This document shows positions 1 through 6,633 of a stretch of 12,598 nt of DNA, piece by piece. Below the pieces are notes generated by a model, which was given only the letters and a program-made list of their open reading frames with translations, searched no databases and was not told the DNA's origin. Each line of letters starts with the position of its first letter. Positions within the stretch are counted from its first letter, which is position 1. The position numbers were made by a program, and so were the translations under genes. Source of the DNA: Clostridiales bacterium. Its GTDB lineage: Bacteria; Bacillota; Clostridia; Lachnospirales; Lachnospiraceae. The stretch spans positions 1 through 12,598 of the forward strand of contig JAHZHG010000020.1 of assembly GCA_019420425.1 (NCBI GenBank), read 5' to 3'.

Positions 1-1242
1 GGCGGGACCTCCGAGAGGGGATCTTTCCCAGTTAACCACACTGTTTTCGTCAGCAAGAATCAGCGTTTCACTGCCTGAGGACAGGATCAGGGCATATTCT
101 CCATGTGGAATCATAGCGGACTGGATGCTTTCATTCCAGTACAGGCTGTCCCCCATTGCCTGGGCAAGCTCCTGCACGGGAACGAGCAGCTGTTCATTCT
201 CGACAACAGGCTCGGTGCCGAACGTGATCTCTTCGCCGTTCAGATAAACGAGAGCCCGGTCCTCCGGAACGCGGAAATAGCTATAGCTGGAATCGTGGCA
301 GACCCAATAATATACATTTCCGTTAAAATAGGCAAAAATACCGGAAAAATAGCCGTCGCCGTCCGCAGCCAGTGTCTTTAGGACCTTTTTTTTGCCGGTA
401 TCCAGATCAAAGGTGCAGAGCGTATGGCCCGCCTCGTCGATGTAGGCAATCGCATTTCTGCCGGAGCGGTTGGAAACGTACCGGGAGGTATCTGCCAGCT
501 CCAGTTCCCGATTAAAGTCACTGGGGGCCAGGCATAGTTTAAAGCCGGATTCCTTCGTATACTTTACGTACACATAAATATTTCCCGGACACTGCAGGGC
601 TGAGATGGAGGCGTTGCCATCCAGGGCTGTTTTCACCACGGACAGATCTTGCAGATTGAGCTGATAATAGCCCAAGAATTCCGTATCAATGAGGCTGGTG
701 TCGGTATGTCTGCTGCGCTGGAAATAAAGGGAAGAAGAATCATAGCCGAAAATCAGACAGCAATCCTCAAGGAGAGTTTCCTTCTGCAGGGTATGTACAT
801 TCAGGCGTTCCAGGTAATATCGGGGATAGGCGGAGTATGAGTAGAGGTAACCGTCATAGTAATACGCCCCGTGCTCCAGAGGAAGGTTTTCCCAGACAAG
901 CTGAGGTTCCCCGCCATCGAGCGGACGGCGGTACATATGGTGCTCTATATCCGCGCTTCCCTGATTGGCGATATAATACACGTAATTATCTGCAATGAAA
1001 AAAAGAAATGGGCTGTTTTCAGCGGCAAGATATTCCCATTCCGGGTCTGATGCCGGCACCATCAGCTCCAGGACAACATCGCCTTCGCCTAGGGGAGCGG
1101 TTACATAGGTGATGCCATTGTAGAGCTGGCAGCTGCCCAGAGACAGGACTCCAGGCAGGCCGTCCGCCCCCGCAGCCCGTGCGATGGACATAAGGCTAAC
1201 GAATAAAAGCGGAAAAATAAATATACGCAGGATTTTTTTCAT
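1..1242 (-). CDS. Secreted propeller-like protein with copper-amine-oxidase-N-like stalk domain (partial, 3' end outside window)
   Basis: The minus-strand frame stays open from the ATG at 1242 to the window edge (414 codons), so the C-terminus is missing. The start is fixed by a strong AGGAGG site 6 bp upstream (1248-1253). The product begins MKKILRIFIFPLLF and has a signal peptide likely cut after ARA (residue about 23). Residues about 40-325 are rich in Tyr/Trp and in repeated short strands such as YYYDGYLYSYSAY and DNYVYYIANQG, resembling the DUF5050-type propellers of Clostridia. From residue 332 a second domain starts (VYLNGEEITFGTEPVVENEQ, then LLVPVQELAQAMG), the pattern of copper amine oxidase N-terminal-like stalk domains, which act as surface or wall modules without copper chemistry. 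Expected location is outside the membrane. The domain reading is by pattern; the biological role is unknown. Confidence 0.75.
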   Translation of the reverse strand, partial: MKKILRIFIFPLLFVSLMSIARAAGADGLPGVLSLGSCQLYNGITYVTAPLGEGDVVLELMVPASDPEWEYLAAENSPFLFFIADNYVYYIANQGSADIEHHMYRRPLDGGEPQLVWENLPLEHGAYYYDGYLYSYSAYPRYYLERLNVHTLQKETLLEDCCLIFGYDSSSLYFQRSRHTDTSLIDTEFLGYYQLNLQDLSVVKTALDGNASISALQCPGNIYVYVKYTKESGFKLCLAPSDFNRELELADTSRYVSNRSGRNAIAYIDEAGHTLCTFDLDTGKKKVLKTLAADGDGYFSGIFAYFNGNVYYWVCHDSSYSYFRVPEDRALVYLNGEEITFGTEPVVENEQLLVPVQELAQAMGDSLYWNESIQSAMIPHGEYALILSSGSETLILADENSVVNWERSPLGGPA

Positions 1243-1338
1243 TGCTTCCTCCTGAACATAAACTCCTGCCCTATCTTATGTACGGCGTTTGCGATTCCCG
1301 GATGCTTGCGGGCAGGCTTGTCTTGGGCTCTCTATTTT

Positions 1339-1367
1339 ATTAAAGCATAGAAGAAAAAGCATGTCAA
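1339..1367 (-). promoter_or_regulatory. Sigma-A promoter of the leftward secreted-protein gene
   Basis: Read on the minus strand there is a perfect -35 TTGACA (1367-1362), a 17-bp spacer and a -10 TTTAAT (1344-1339). Transcription should begin near 1332 and give a leader of about 90 nt. That leader contains an inverted repeat CCTGCCC/GGGCAGG (1265-1271 with 1310-1316) just before the ribosome site, which could fold and affect translation; this last point is inference. Confidence 0.75.
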
Positions 1368-1411
1368 ATTCGTTTGGATAAATTCAGATATATTCAGGGT
1401 CATATAAATCA

Positions 1412-1440
1412 TTGCATATAAAGTTGAAGAATGCTATCAT
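1412..1440 (+). promoter_or_regulatory. Sigma-A-like promoter of the YbjN-like gene
   Basis: TTGCAT (1412-1417), 17-bp spacer, TATCAT (1435-1440). It lies 47 bp before the chosen ATG. It overlaps the in-frame upstream ATG at 1431, which argues against that start. Confidence 0.55.
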
Positions 1441-1487
1441 TAAATATATGTAAATTAAGGAAAAACAAACGATTGAAGGAGGAAAAA

Positions 1488-2117
1488 ATGAAGAAGATGA
1501 AGAAGCTGCTGGGTGTGCTGACCTGTGTGACGCTTGTATTTGGAATGCCGGGGACGGTATTGGCAATGGATTCGGCGGCCCCGGCGACAGAAGCGGAGCT
1601 GGAGTCTGAGATAATGGAAAATCTGGATCAGGCATCGGAAGCGGATCCGGAGGCAGAGGCAAGAAAGACGGTGAATGCTCAGGCAGTCAAGGCATTTTTA
1701 GACAGCCAGGAGTATACCTACACCTATGACGAGGAAAACGACTATTTTACATTGGATTTTAATATGGATGAGACATTTTCCTCCTGTACCGTGTGGATCT
1801 GGATATATGACGACGGTGCAGAACTTCAGGCAGATTATGATGTGGTGGCAGGAGAGGACGTGCGCGGGGAGATGGCGGTTTTCTTCACCAGGATAAACAA
1901 CAAGCTGCGTCTTGGAAGCTTCTACATGAATTATGACCGCGGAGGCATGGGATATCAGATATTCCTTTATACAGAAGAAACCGTCCCTACCCAGAAAGCA
2001 TTAAGGACGGCGCTGGGCATTTCCCTAGGTATGCTTGACGAGTATGCGCAGGGCGTTGCAAATATCCTGTATAATAACTATACGGCGGATCAGGCATACG
2101 GTTTATTTGAATTTTAA
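1488..2117 (+). CDS. Small secreted protein, YbjN-like fold (function unknown)
   Basis: A 209-residue protein. I chose the ATG at 1488 because GAAGGAGG ends 6 bp before it. An in-frame ATG at 1431 has no ribosome site and lies in the promoter -10. The start MKKMKKLLGVLTCVTLVFG followed by TVLA is a classic signal peptide, likely cut after residue 26. A short acidic linker follows (about 27-60, rich in Glu/Ala/Asp), then a compact alpha/beta domain (about 60-209). The strands FTLDFNMDETFSSCTVWIWIYDD and the Asn-containing helix FTRINNKLRLGSFYMNYD resemble the YbjN/type III chaperone-like fold. That assignment is by pattern only. No catalytic motif is visible. It is a single-gene unit with its own promoter and a hairpin 16 bp after its stop. 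Confidence 0.8.
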   Translation: MKKMKKLLGVLTCVTLVFGMPGTVLAMDSAAPATEAELESEIMENLDQASEADPEAEARKTVNAQAVKAFLDSQEYTYTYDEENDYFTLDFNMDETFSSCTVWIWIYDDGAELQADYDVVAGEDVRGEMAVFFTRINNKLRLGSFYMNYDRGGMGYQIFLYTEETVPTQKALRTALGISLGMLDEYAQGVANILYNNYTADQAYGLFEF

Positions 2118-2132
2118 CTGAACAGAAAGCAG

Positions 2133-2175
2133 TACAGGCCGGCTTCCTTCCTTTGCGGGGAGGAGTCGGCCTGTA
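2133..2175. terminator. Shared hairpin between convergent genes (bidirectional terminator)
   Basis: TACAGGCCG (2133-2141) pairs perfectly with CGGCCTGTA (2167-2175), with further weak pairing inside. It lies 15 nt after the plus-strand stop and 13 nt after the minus-strand ATPase stop. Neither side has a strong T-run (the minus side has a loose CTGCTTTCTGTT), so efficiency is uncertain. Confidence 0.6.
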
Positions 2176-2188
2176 TATTGCGGGCCGC

Positions 2189-2983
2189 TCAGAGCAGCAT
2201 CCGATCGTTATCCAGTTCTTTACTGCATTTTTCCCGATACAGCTTCATCAGCCCCTGCACGTCGAGATTTTCCCGCTCCTGACCGGTCAGATCCAGAACG
2301 ATATTGCCGCCCTCCAGCATGACCGTCCGTGTTCCCAGGGCCAGGGCCGAGCTGATGTTGTGGGTGATCATCAGGGTGGAGATGCGGCTTTCCCGCACGG
2401 TTTCTTCGGTGATAGACAGCACCTTTTCCGCAGTCACCGGATCAAGGGCGGCGGTGTGCTCGTCCAGCAGCAGCAGGCGTGGCGTAACAATGGTACTCAT
2501 GAGCAGAGTGACGGCCTGGCGCTGTCCTCCGGAGAGCAGGCCGATTTTGGTCTGCATCCGATCCTCCAGCCCCATGTCCAGCCGGGAGAGCTGCTCGCGG
2601 AAAAAGCCCAGGTTTTTCTTTGTCAGCGCCCGGGAATACAGCCGCTTTTGGGTGGAGCGGGCGTAGGCCAGGCCGAGATTTTCCTCTATGGTCAGCTCGG
2701 GCGCGGTCCCCTTCATCGGATCCTGGAAGATCCGGGAGATTCTGGAGGCACGCTTATGCTCCGGCTGATACGTGATATTTTCCCCGTCCAGGAGGATCTG
2801 CCCGCGCTCACAGTAAAAGCTGCCGGCAATCGCATTGAACAGCGTAGTCTTTCCTGCCCCGTTTGAGCCGATAACCGTGACAAATTCCCCGTCCTTCAGG
2901 GTAAAATCCAGCCTATCCAGCGCCTTGTGCGCATCAGGGGAGCCTTTCAGAAAGGTTTTTTCCAGCTTCTTCAGTTCAAGCAT
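2189..2983 (-). CDS. trpZ: ABC transporter ATP-binding protein, predicted tryptophan uptake
   Basis: 264 residues, a normal length for this family. It is a complete cytoplasmic ATPase: Walker A GSNGAGKTT (39-47), Q-loop Gln87 in IFQDP, signature LSGGQ (150-154), Walker B LLLLDE (170-175), D-loop AALD (178-181) and H-loop His208 in ITHN. The Walker B is followed by HTAALDP rather than the usual PTAALDP, a variant I associate with the COG1101 group that works with COG2984 binding proteins. The ATG overlaps the end of the permease gene by 8 nt, so the two are translationally coupled. It is the last gene of the T-box operon. Substrate is inferred from the leader, not from this protein; the symbol follows the trpXYZ name used for such predicted systems. 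Confidence 0.88.
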   Translation of the reverse strand: MLELKKLEKTFLKGSPDAHKALDRLDFTLKDGEFVTVIGSNGAGKTTLFNAIAGSFYCERGQILLDGENITYQPEHKRASRISRIFQDPMKGTAPELTIEENLGLAYARSTQKRLYSRALTKKNLGFFREQLSRLDMGLEDRMQTKIGLLSGGQRQAVTLLMSTIVTPRLLLLDEHTAALDPVTAEKVLSITEETVRESRISTLMITHNISSALALGTRTVMLEGGNIVLDLTGQERENLDVQGLMKLYREKCSKELDNDRMLL

Positions 2984-3878
2984 CCTTCATGGCCTCCTTT
3001 CTCGTCCGGCGCTCTGCGAGAGCTTCTTTTATTTTCGGAATAGAAAGGGTAAACGCTACAATCACAGCGGACACCAGCTTCAGTCCGTTGGACGAAAGCA
3101 GGTCGGTCTCCAGGGCAATGGCAATCAGGAGCCGGTAGATCACGGAACCGATTACCGCAGAAATCAGTCCGACGGTCAGGGAGCGGCGCCCGGTGATGAC
3201 CTCGCCGATAATGACCGAGGCCAGGCCGATGACGATCATGCCGTTGCCGGAATTGACATCGGCAAAGCCCTGATACTGGGCCAGAATACCGCCGGAGAGG
3301 GCCACCATGCCGTTGGCCAGGGCAATGGCGGTAATGCGCGTCAGCACCGTATTGATAGAGGAAGCCTTAACCATGCTTTCATTGTTGCCGGCCGCGCGGA
3401 TACACAGCCCAAGCACAGTTTTGAAAAACAGGGCAAGAGCTGCAATACATACGGCGCAGATCAGCAGCAGCAGGATTACCTTTACGGTATCGGTGGAAAG
3501 GCCGCCGGTCATACTCTCCGGAAGCTGAAAGATTTTTTGCGCATTCAGCAGGGATACATTCGGGCCGCCCAGTACGGTGATGTTCACCGTGTAAAGGCCG
3601 CTCATGGTCAAAATGCCGGCCAGGATCGGATGGATGCCGGCCTTTGTCTGCAAAAATCCGGTGACTGTACCTGCCGCGGCTCCGACAAGTATCGCAGCCA
3701 GAAGAGCCAGCCACGGATGGCCCGCTGCGGCGATTACCGCCGAAACGGCCATTCCCAGAGTAAAGCTGCCGTCCACCGTCAGGTCCGGGATATTCAGTAC
3801 CCGGAAGGTAATGTATACGCCCAGGGCCAGGAATCCATATTCCAGGCCCAGGATCGCAGAATCAATATAAAAGCTCAT
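2976..3878 (-). CDS. trpY: ABC transporter permease, predicted tryptophan uptake
   Basis: 300 residues, strongly hydrophobic, with about eight membrane segments. The start MSFYIDSAILGLEYGFLALG and the following ITFRVLNIPDLTVDGS are typical of COG4120, a branch of the LIV-type (BPD_transp_2) permease family. The C-terminus (PKIKEALAERRTRKEAMKDA) is charged and cytoplasmic. The ATG lies 2 nt after the stop of the binding-protein gene and the stop overlaps the ATPase start, so all three genes form one transcript. It would form the membrane channel as a homodimer or paired with itself in the assembled transporter; the substrate tryptophan is inferred from the T-box. Confidence 0.88.
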   Translation of the reverse strand: MSFYIDSAILGLEYGFLALGVYITFRVLNIPDLTVDGSFTLGMAVSAVIAAAGHPWLALLAAILVGAAAGTVTGFLQTKAGIHPILAGILTMSGLYTVNITVLGGPNVSLLNAQKIFQLPESMTGGLSTDTVKVILLLLICAVCIAALALFFKTVLGLCIRAAGNNESMVKASSINTVLTRITAIALANGMVALSGGILAQYQGFADVNSGNGMIVIGLASVIIGEVITGRRSLTVGLISAVIGSVIYRLLIAIALETDLLSSNGLKLVSAVIVAFTLSIPKIKEALAERRTRKEAMKDA

Positions 3879-3880
3879 CC

Positions 3881-4858
3881 TTATTCACCCAGTACGATTA
3901 TATTTTCGCCCTCCGGAATGGCCAGCTCCAGAGCATCGGCGGCAGCCTTTCCTACCACATACTGAAATTCGGTAAGAGCTTCTGCCGGTACCGCAGACAC
4001 ATCGGCGCCCTTCAGGATTTCGTCCGCCATCTGTGCGGAGCGCTGGCCCAGCTGTGTGTTGGAAACGCTGACACAGGCCAGCGCTCCGGAAGCTACCATA
4101 ACCGGATCGCTGCCGTATACCGGGATTCCGTTTTTCGTGGCCGCCTCTACTACCTGGGGCATTGCGGACTGAACCGTACTGTCGATGGGCACATAGATCG
4201 CGTCCACATCCTTTGCCAGGGAAGCGGCTGCCTGCTGTACCTCAGAGGAATTGGCTACGGTTGCCTCTTCATAGGAAATACCCTCTCCGTCCAGGTATTC
4301 CTTTGCCTTTTCTACAGTCAAAACGGCATTGGTTTCTCCGGTGCAGTAGAGGATTCCGATATTTTCCATATCCGGGGTCAGTTCCTTTGCCAGCTTGAAA
4401 ATCTCGTCCACGGGAACAACGTTGGAGGTGCCGGTGGCGTTCTTATCCGGCTCTTCCATGGTGGTCATGATGCCTGCGCCTACGGGGCTGGTTACAGAGA
4501 TAAAGACTGCGGGGGTGTCAAGTCCCTGATTGACCACGGCCTGGGCGGCAGGGGTTACGATGGGGACAATCAGGTCATAGTCAGCGCTCTTTAACTCGGC
4601 ACAGATAGAGTTCAGCGTTGCCATGTCTCCCTGGGCGTTTTTGATGTCAAAGGTCATTACGTCCTCACCATAGCCGAGACTGCGCATTTCATCCTCAAAC
4701 GCAGTGATCATTTCGGTGAAGGCATCGTTGTCCACCAGCTGGACAAAGGCTACCTCGTAGGTCTGCTCCTGGGCCAGCGCGGTCTGCAGGGGCAGAGCTG
4801 CTGCTGCGACGGTGAGTGCGGTCATTCCTGCTGCGGTTAATGTTCTGAATTTTTTCAT
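3881..4858 (-). CDS. trpX: ABC transporter substrate-binding protein, predicted tryptophan uptake
   Basis: 325 residues. The start is an ATG at 4858 with AGGGAGG about 8 nt upstream. MKKFRTLTAAG plus a long Ala/Leu stretch is a signal peptide ending LQTALA, likely cut at residue 29. The body matches the ABC_sub_bind (PF04392, COG2984) family: YEVAFVQLVDNDAF, then two Rossmann-like lobes with NIGILYCTGETNA, AIYVPIDSTVQSAM and IPVYGSDP motifs. Odd point: there is no cysteine at the end of the signal, so no lipobox, although binding proteins of monoderm bacteria are usually lipoproteins. First gene of the operon, behind a T-box leader whose specifier suggests tryptophan. Confidence 0.88.
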   Translation of the reverse strand: MKKFRTLTAAGMTALTVAAAALPLQTALAQEQTYEVAFVQLVDNDAFTEMITAFEDEMRSLGYGEDVMTFDIKNAQGDMATLNSICAELKSADYDLIVPIVTPAAQAVVNQGLDTPAVFISVTSPVGAGIMTTMEEPDKNATGTSNVVPVDEIFKLAKELTPDMENIGILYCTGETNAVLTVEKAKEYLDGEGISYEEATVANSSEVQQAAASLAKDVDAIYVPIDSTVQSAMPQVVEAATKNGIPVYGSDPVMVASGALACVSVSNTQLGQRSAQMADEILKGADVSAVPAEALTEFQYVVGKAAADALELAIPEGENIIVLGE

Positions 4859-4943
4859 TTTGGTGTCCTCCCTGTGATAAATAATTGGTGATTGGTTGTG
4901 CGATTACGCCTGCCAGGGAAGGCTTTGCGGCTGCCGAAAGGTA

Positions 4944-4982
4944 CAAAAAAAGCCTGTCCCTGAAATACATCAAGGACAGGCT
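4944..4982 (-). terminator. T-box-controlled intrinsic terminator
   Basis: On the minus strand AGCCTGTCC (4982-4974) pairs with GGACAGGCT (4959-4951) in a perfect 9-bp stem, followed by seven T (4950-4944). It ends 85 bp before the binding-protein ATG and competes with the antiterminator. Confidence 0.92.
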
Positions 4983-5218
4983 GGTTATGCCTGCGGTGCC
5001 ACCTTGTTTAGTGTCCTTCCTCGGACACTCCCTCAATGGAATGCGGTCACATTCCTCTCCGATAACGGGGAGTACCGTCATGGCTTATCGGAAACGGGAA
5101 GCTCCGTTCACCATACCCTCTGCGGCCCATTTGTCTGTCCCGCTGCCGCCGGGCTTCCACCAACCCCGGCTCTCTGTGTGTGCGCACGCATATTCTGCTG
5201 ACAGTTTTACTTCCGCTT
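4944..5218 (-). ncRNA. T-box riboswitch leader, predicted tRNA-Trp specific
   Basis: Read on the minus strand, all parts of a T-box are present. Stem I base: GCGG (5216-5213) pairs with CCGC (5125-5122) and CTGTC (5204-5200) with GACAG (5139-5135), leaving a specifier loop of AAGTAAAA opposite ACAAATGGG. In that loop TGG (5129-5127) sits one purine before the lower helix, the usual codon place, giving Trp. AGAGAG (5175-5170) and the GGGGTTGGTGG loop follow the conserved distal Stem I pattern. CCGATAA/TTATCGG marks the Stem II region; GGAATG/CATTCC (5055-5038) is Stem III. The T-box AAGGTGGCACCGC (5005-4993) follows. The antiterminator arm AAGGACA (5018-5012) can pair with TGTCCTT (4978-4972), which otherwise forms the terminator. 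Uncharged tRNA should allow read-through into the transporter genes. Confidence 0.9.
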
Positions 5219-5232
5219 CATCGGTTTTTTTC

Positions 5233-5261
5233 ATTAAAACACAGAAGGAGGAGAATGTCAA
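5233..5261 (-). promoter_or_regulatory. Sigma-A promoter of the T-box/ABC transporter operon
   Basis: Minus strand: perfect TTGACA (5261-5256), 17-bp spacer, TTTAAT (5238-5233). Start is expected near 5226, a few nt before Stem I. Confidence 0.8.
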
Positions 5262-5339
5262 CTCTGTTTTGCGGGAAAACCTGTCCGATAGGACAAAAAA
5301 TCTGTCTGGTTGTGTAAACTGTTTTTGGGGAAAATAAGT

Positions 5340-5371
5340 TATAATGAGCGCAGGAGCCGGGAGAAACCCGG
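5340..5371 (+). promoter_or_regulatory. Promoter -10 and leader hairpin of the AraC-family gene
   Basis: A perfect TATAAT lies at 5340-5345, but no good -35 is seen 16-18 bp upstream (ACTGTT at 5318-5323 is the best). A weak -35 would suit a promoter needing an activator, possibly the AraC protein itself (inference). Just downstream CCGGG (5357-5361) and CCCGG (5367-5371) form a small hairpin in the leader. Confidence 0.45.
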
Positions 5372-5416
5372 TGGGAGGAAATCCGGGAATAGCGTGGTAA
5401 CAAATGGGGGAGATAA

Positions 5417-6301
5417 ATGGTATATGAAGGAATTGTTTTAAAAGAAGAGCTGCATATAGAAAAAATCGTCACGATACATTATTTTGAATACATGAAGGAT
5501 TTCCACTTCGCCGGAGAGTCCCATGATTTCTGGGAATTTCAGTGCGTGGATAAGGGGGAAGTCAGTGTTCAGGGCCGTACGCTGAGGAGCGGCCAGATGA
5601 TTTTTCACAAACCGAATGAATTTCATGATCTGGTGGCCAACGGGGAGATTGCCCCCAATGTGGCAGTGGTATCTTTTGAATGCCATTCCCCGGCCATGCA
5701 GTTTTTTGAGGGGCGGATCGTGGAGACCACAAAACGGGAGAGAGAGCTTCTGGGACTGATTATTTCCGAGGCAAGACGCTGTATTCAATCCCCCCTGGAC
5801 GATCCCTATCTGGAAAAGATGGAGAAGCGCAAGGATGCATATTTCGGATCCGAGCAGTTTATCCGGATTTATCTGGAGAGTCTGCTGCTTACCATAATCC
5901 GGCGGAGCCTTCCCAAGCCGGCAAAGGCCCCGGTAAAGGTCTGGGCGGGTACCGGTGAGGAGCCGGCCATTTACAATCAGATACTGGAATACCTGGAGGA
6001 AAATATCCGCAGTTATGTGACCGTAGAGGATATCTGCCGGCAAAACTTGATCGGACGCTCCCAGCTGCAAAAGCTGTTCCGGGAGCAGAATCACTGTGGG
6101 GTAATCGACTTTTTCAGTCAGATGAAAATCGAATATGCCAAGCAGCTTATCCGTGAGGAAAACCAGAATTTTACCCAGATATCCGAATTCCTCGGTTATT
6201 CCTCCATCCATTATTTTTCCAGGCAGTTCAAAAAAATTACAGGAATGACGCCTTCGGAATATGCAGCCTCGATTAAAGCCAGATCAGAACACAACAAATA
6301 G
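5417..6301 (+). CDS. AraC-family transcriptional regulator with N-terminal cupin-like domain
   Basis: 294 residues, the normal length for this family. The start is an ATG with GGGGAG 5 nt upstream. Residues about 20-110 form a cupin-like sensing domain (SHDFWEFQCVDKGEVSVQGR, then SGQMIFHKPNEFHDL), which commonly binds a sugar or similar small ligand. The last 100 residues carry two helix-turn-helix motifs: VTVEDICRQNLIGRSQLQKL and NFTQISEFLGYSSIHYFSRQ, ending in the family signature FKKITGMTPSEYA. It is divergent from the T-box operon and upstream, in the same direction, of a sugar-kinase region, so it may once have governed that sugar locus. The target is not shown by the sequence. Confidence 0.9.
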   Translation: MVYEGIVLKEELHIEKIVTIHYFEYMKDFHFAGESHDFWEFQCVDKGEVSVQGRTLRSGQMIFHKPNEFHDLVANGEIAPNVAVVSFECHSPAMQFFEGRIVETTKRERELLGLIISEARRCIQSPLDDPYLEKMEKRKDAYFGSEQFIRIYLESLLLTIIRRSLPKPAKAPVKVWAGTGEEPAIYNQILEYLEENIRSYVTVEDICRQNLIGRSQLQKLFREQNHCGVIDFFSQMKIEYAKQLIREENQNFTQISEFLGYSSIHYFSRQFKKITGMTPSEYAASIKARSEHNK

Positions 6302-6394
6302 TAAAAATAAAAGCTGCTATTGGCATAAACAAAACAGAAAATCGTGTAAAGAAACGTTAATGAAAATGAGGTAAAATGAGCATATGCAAATCAG

Positions 6395-6410
6395 CTGTTT
6401 GGCCAAACAG
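6395..6410. promoter_or_regulatory. Perfect 16-bp palindrome, candidate operator
   Basis: CTGTTTGGCCAAACAG is its own reverse complement. It lies 93 bp after the AraC-family stop, 18 bp after a TAAAAT (6372-6377), and before the nucleotidyltransferase stub and kinase. Position fits a repressor or activator site for the kinase; the protein that binds is unknown. Confidence 0.45.
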
Positions 6411-6429
6411 ACAAACGGTTTTCCCGTTG

Positions 6430-6633
6430 AAGCTGGAGGGTGAGCCTGAGAATCGTATCCGAATCGAACGCAGGGAAAACGGGGATGCTTCAGGTGGGCA
6501 AGGCAGAGGCGCTGTCCTATGCAAAGAGAGGGTACGGCGTTGCTTTCCGGAGGATAAGCCGGTGGTTGCAGCGGCCATACAGAAGATGAAGGATGAAGGG
6601 AAATATCCGGAGAAACTTTGGGAGGAAGTATAA
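6430..6633 (+). pseudogene. 3' remnant of an NDP-sugar nucleotidyltransferase, frameshifted
   Basis: No intact gene fills this stretch, but two frames give the tail of a sugar-phosphate nucleotidyltransferase. One frame reads GKAEALSYAKRGYGVAF and the next frame, starting at about 6548, reads PEDKPVVAAAIQKMKDEG, then KYPEKLWEEV and TAA at 6631. Families of NDP-sugar synthases end with a similar WYGVTYKEDKP...AAI...KEG.YPE.LW pattern. One extra C after TTTC (near 6550) would join the frames, so a 1-base loss is likely. Only about 45-60 C-terminal codons are left; the catalytic N-terminal GXGTR region is absent. The stop abuts the GTG of the kinase, as expected for a former two-gene operon. Assignment is by family memory. 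Confidence 0.5.

Noticed and set aside
1431..1487. Upstream in-frame start for the YbjN-like gene
   Set aside because: No ribosome site, overlaps the promoter -10, and would bury the signal peptide; the ATG at 1488 has GGAGG.
2153..2866. Long plus-strand open frame over the ATPase gene
   Set aside because: Antisense shadow of a clear ABC ATPase; no ribosome site and no recognisable domain.
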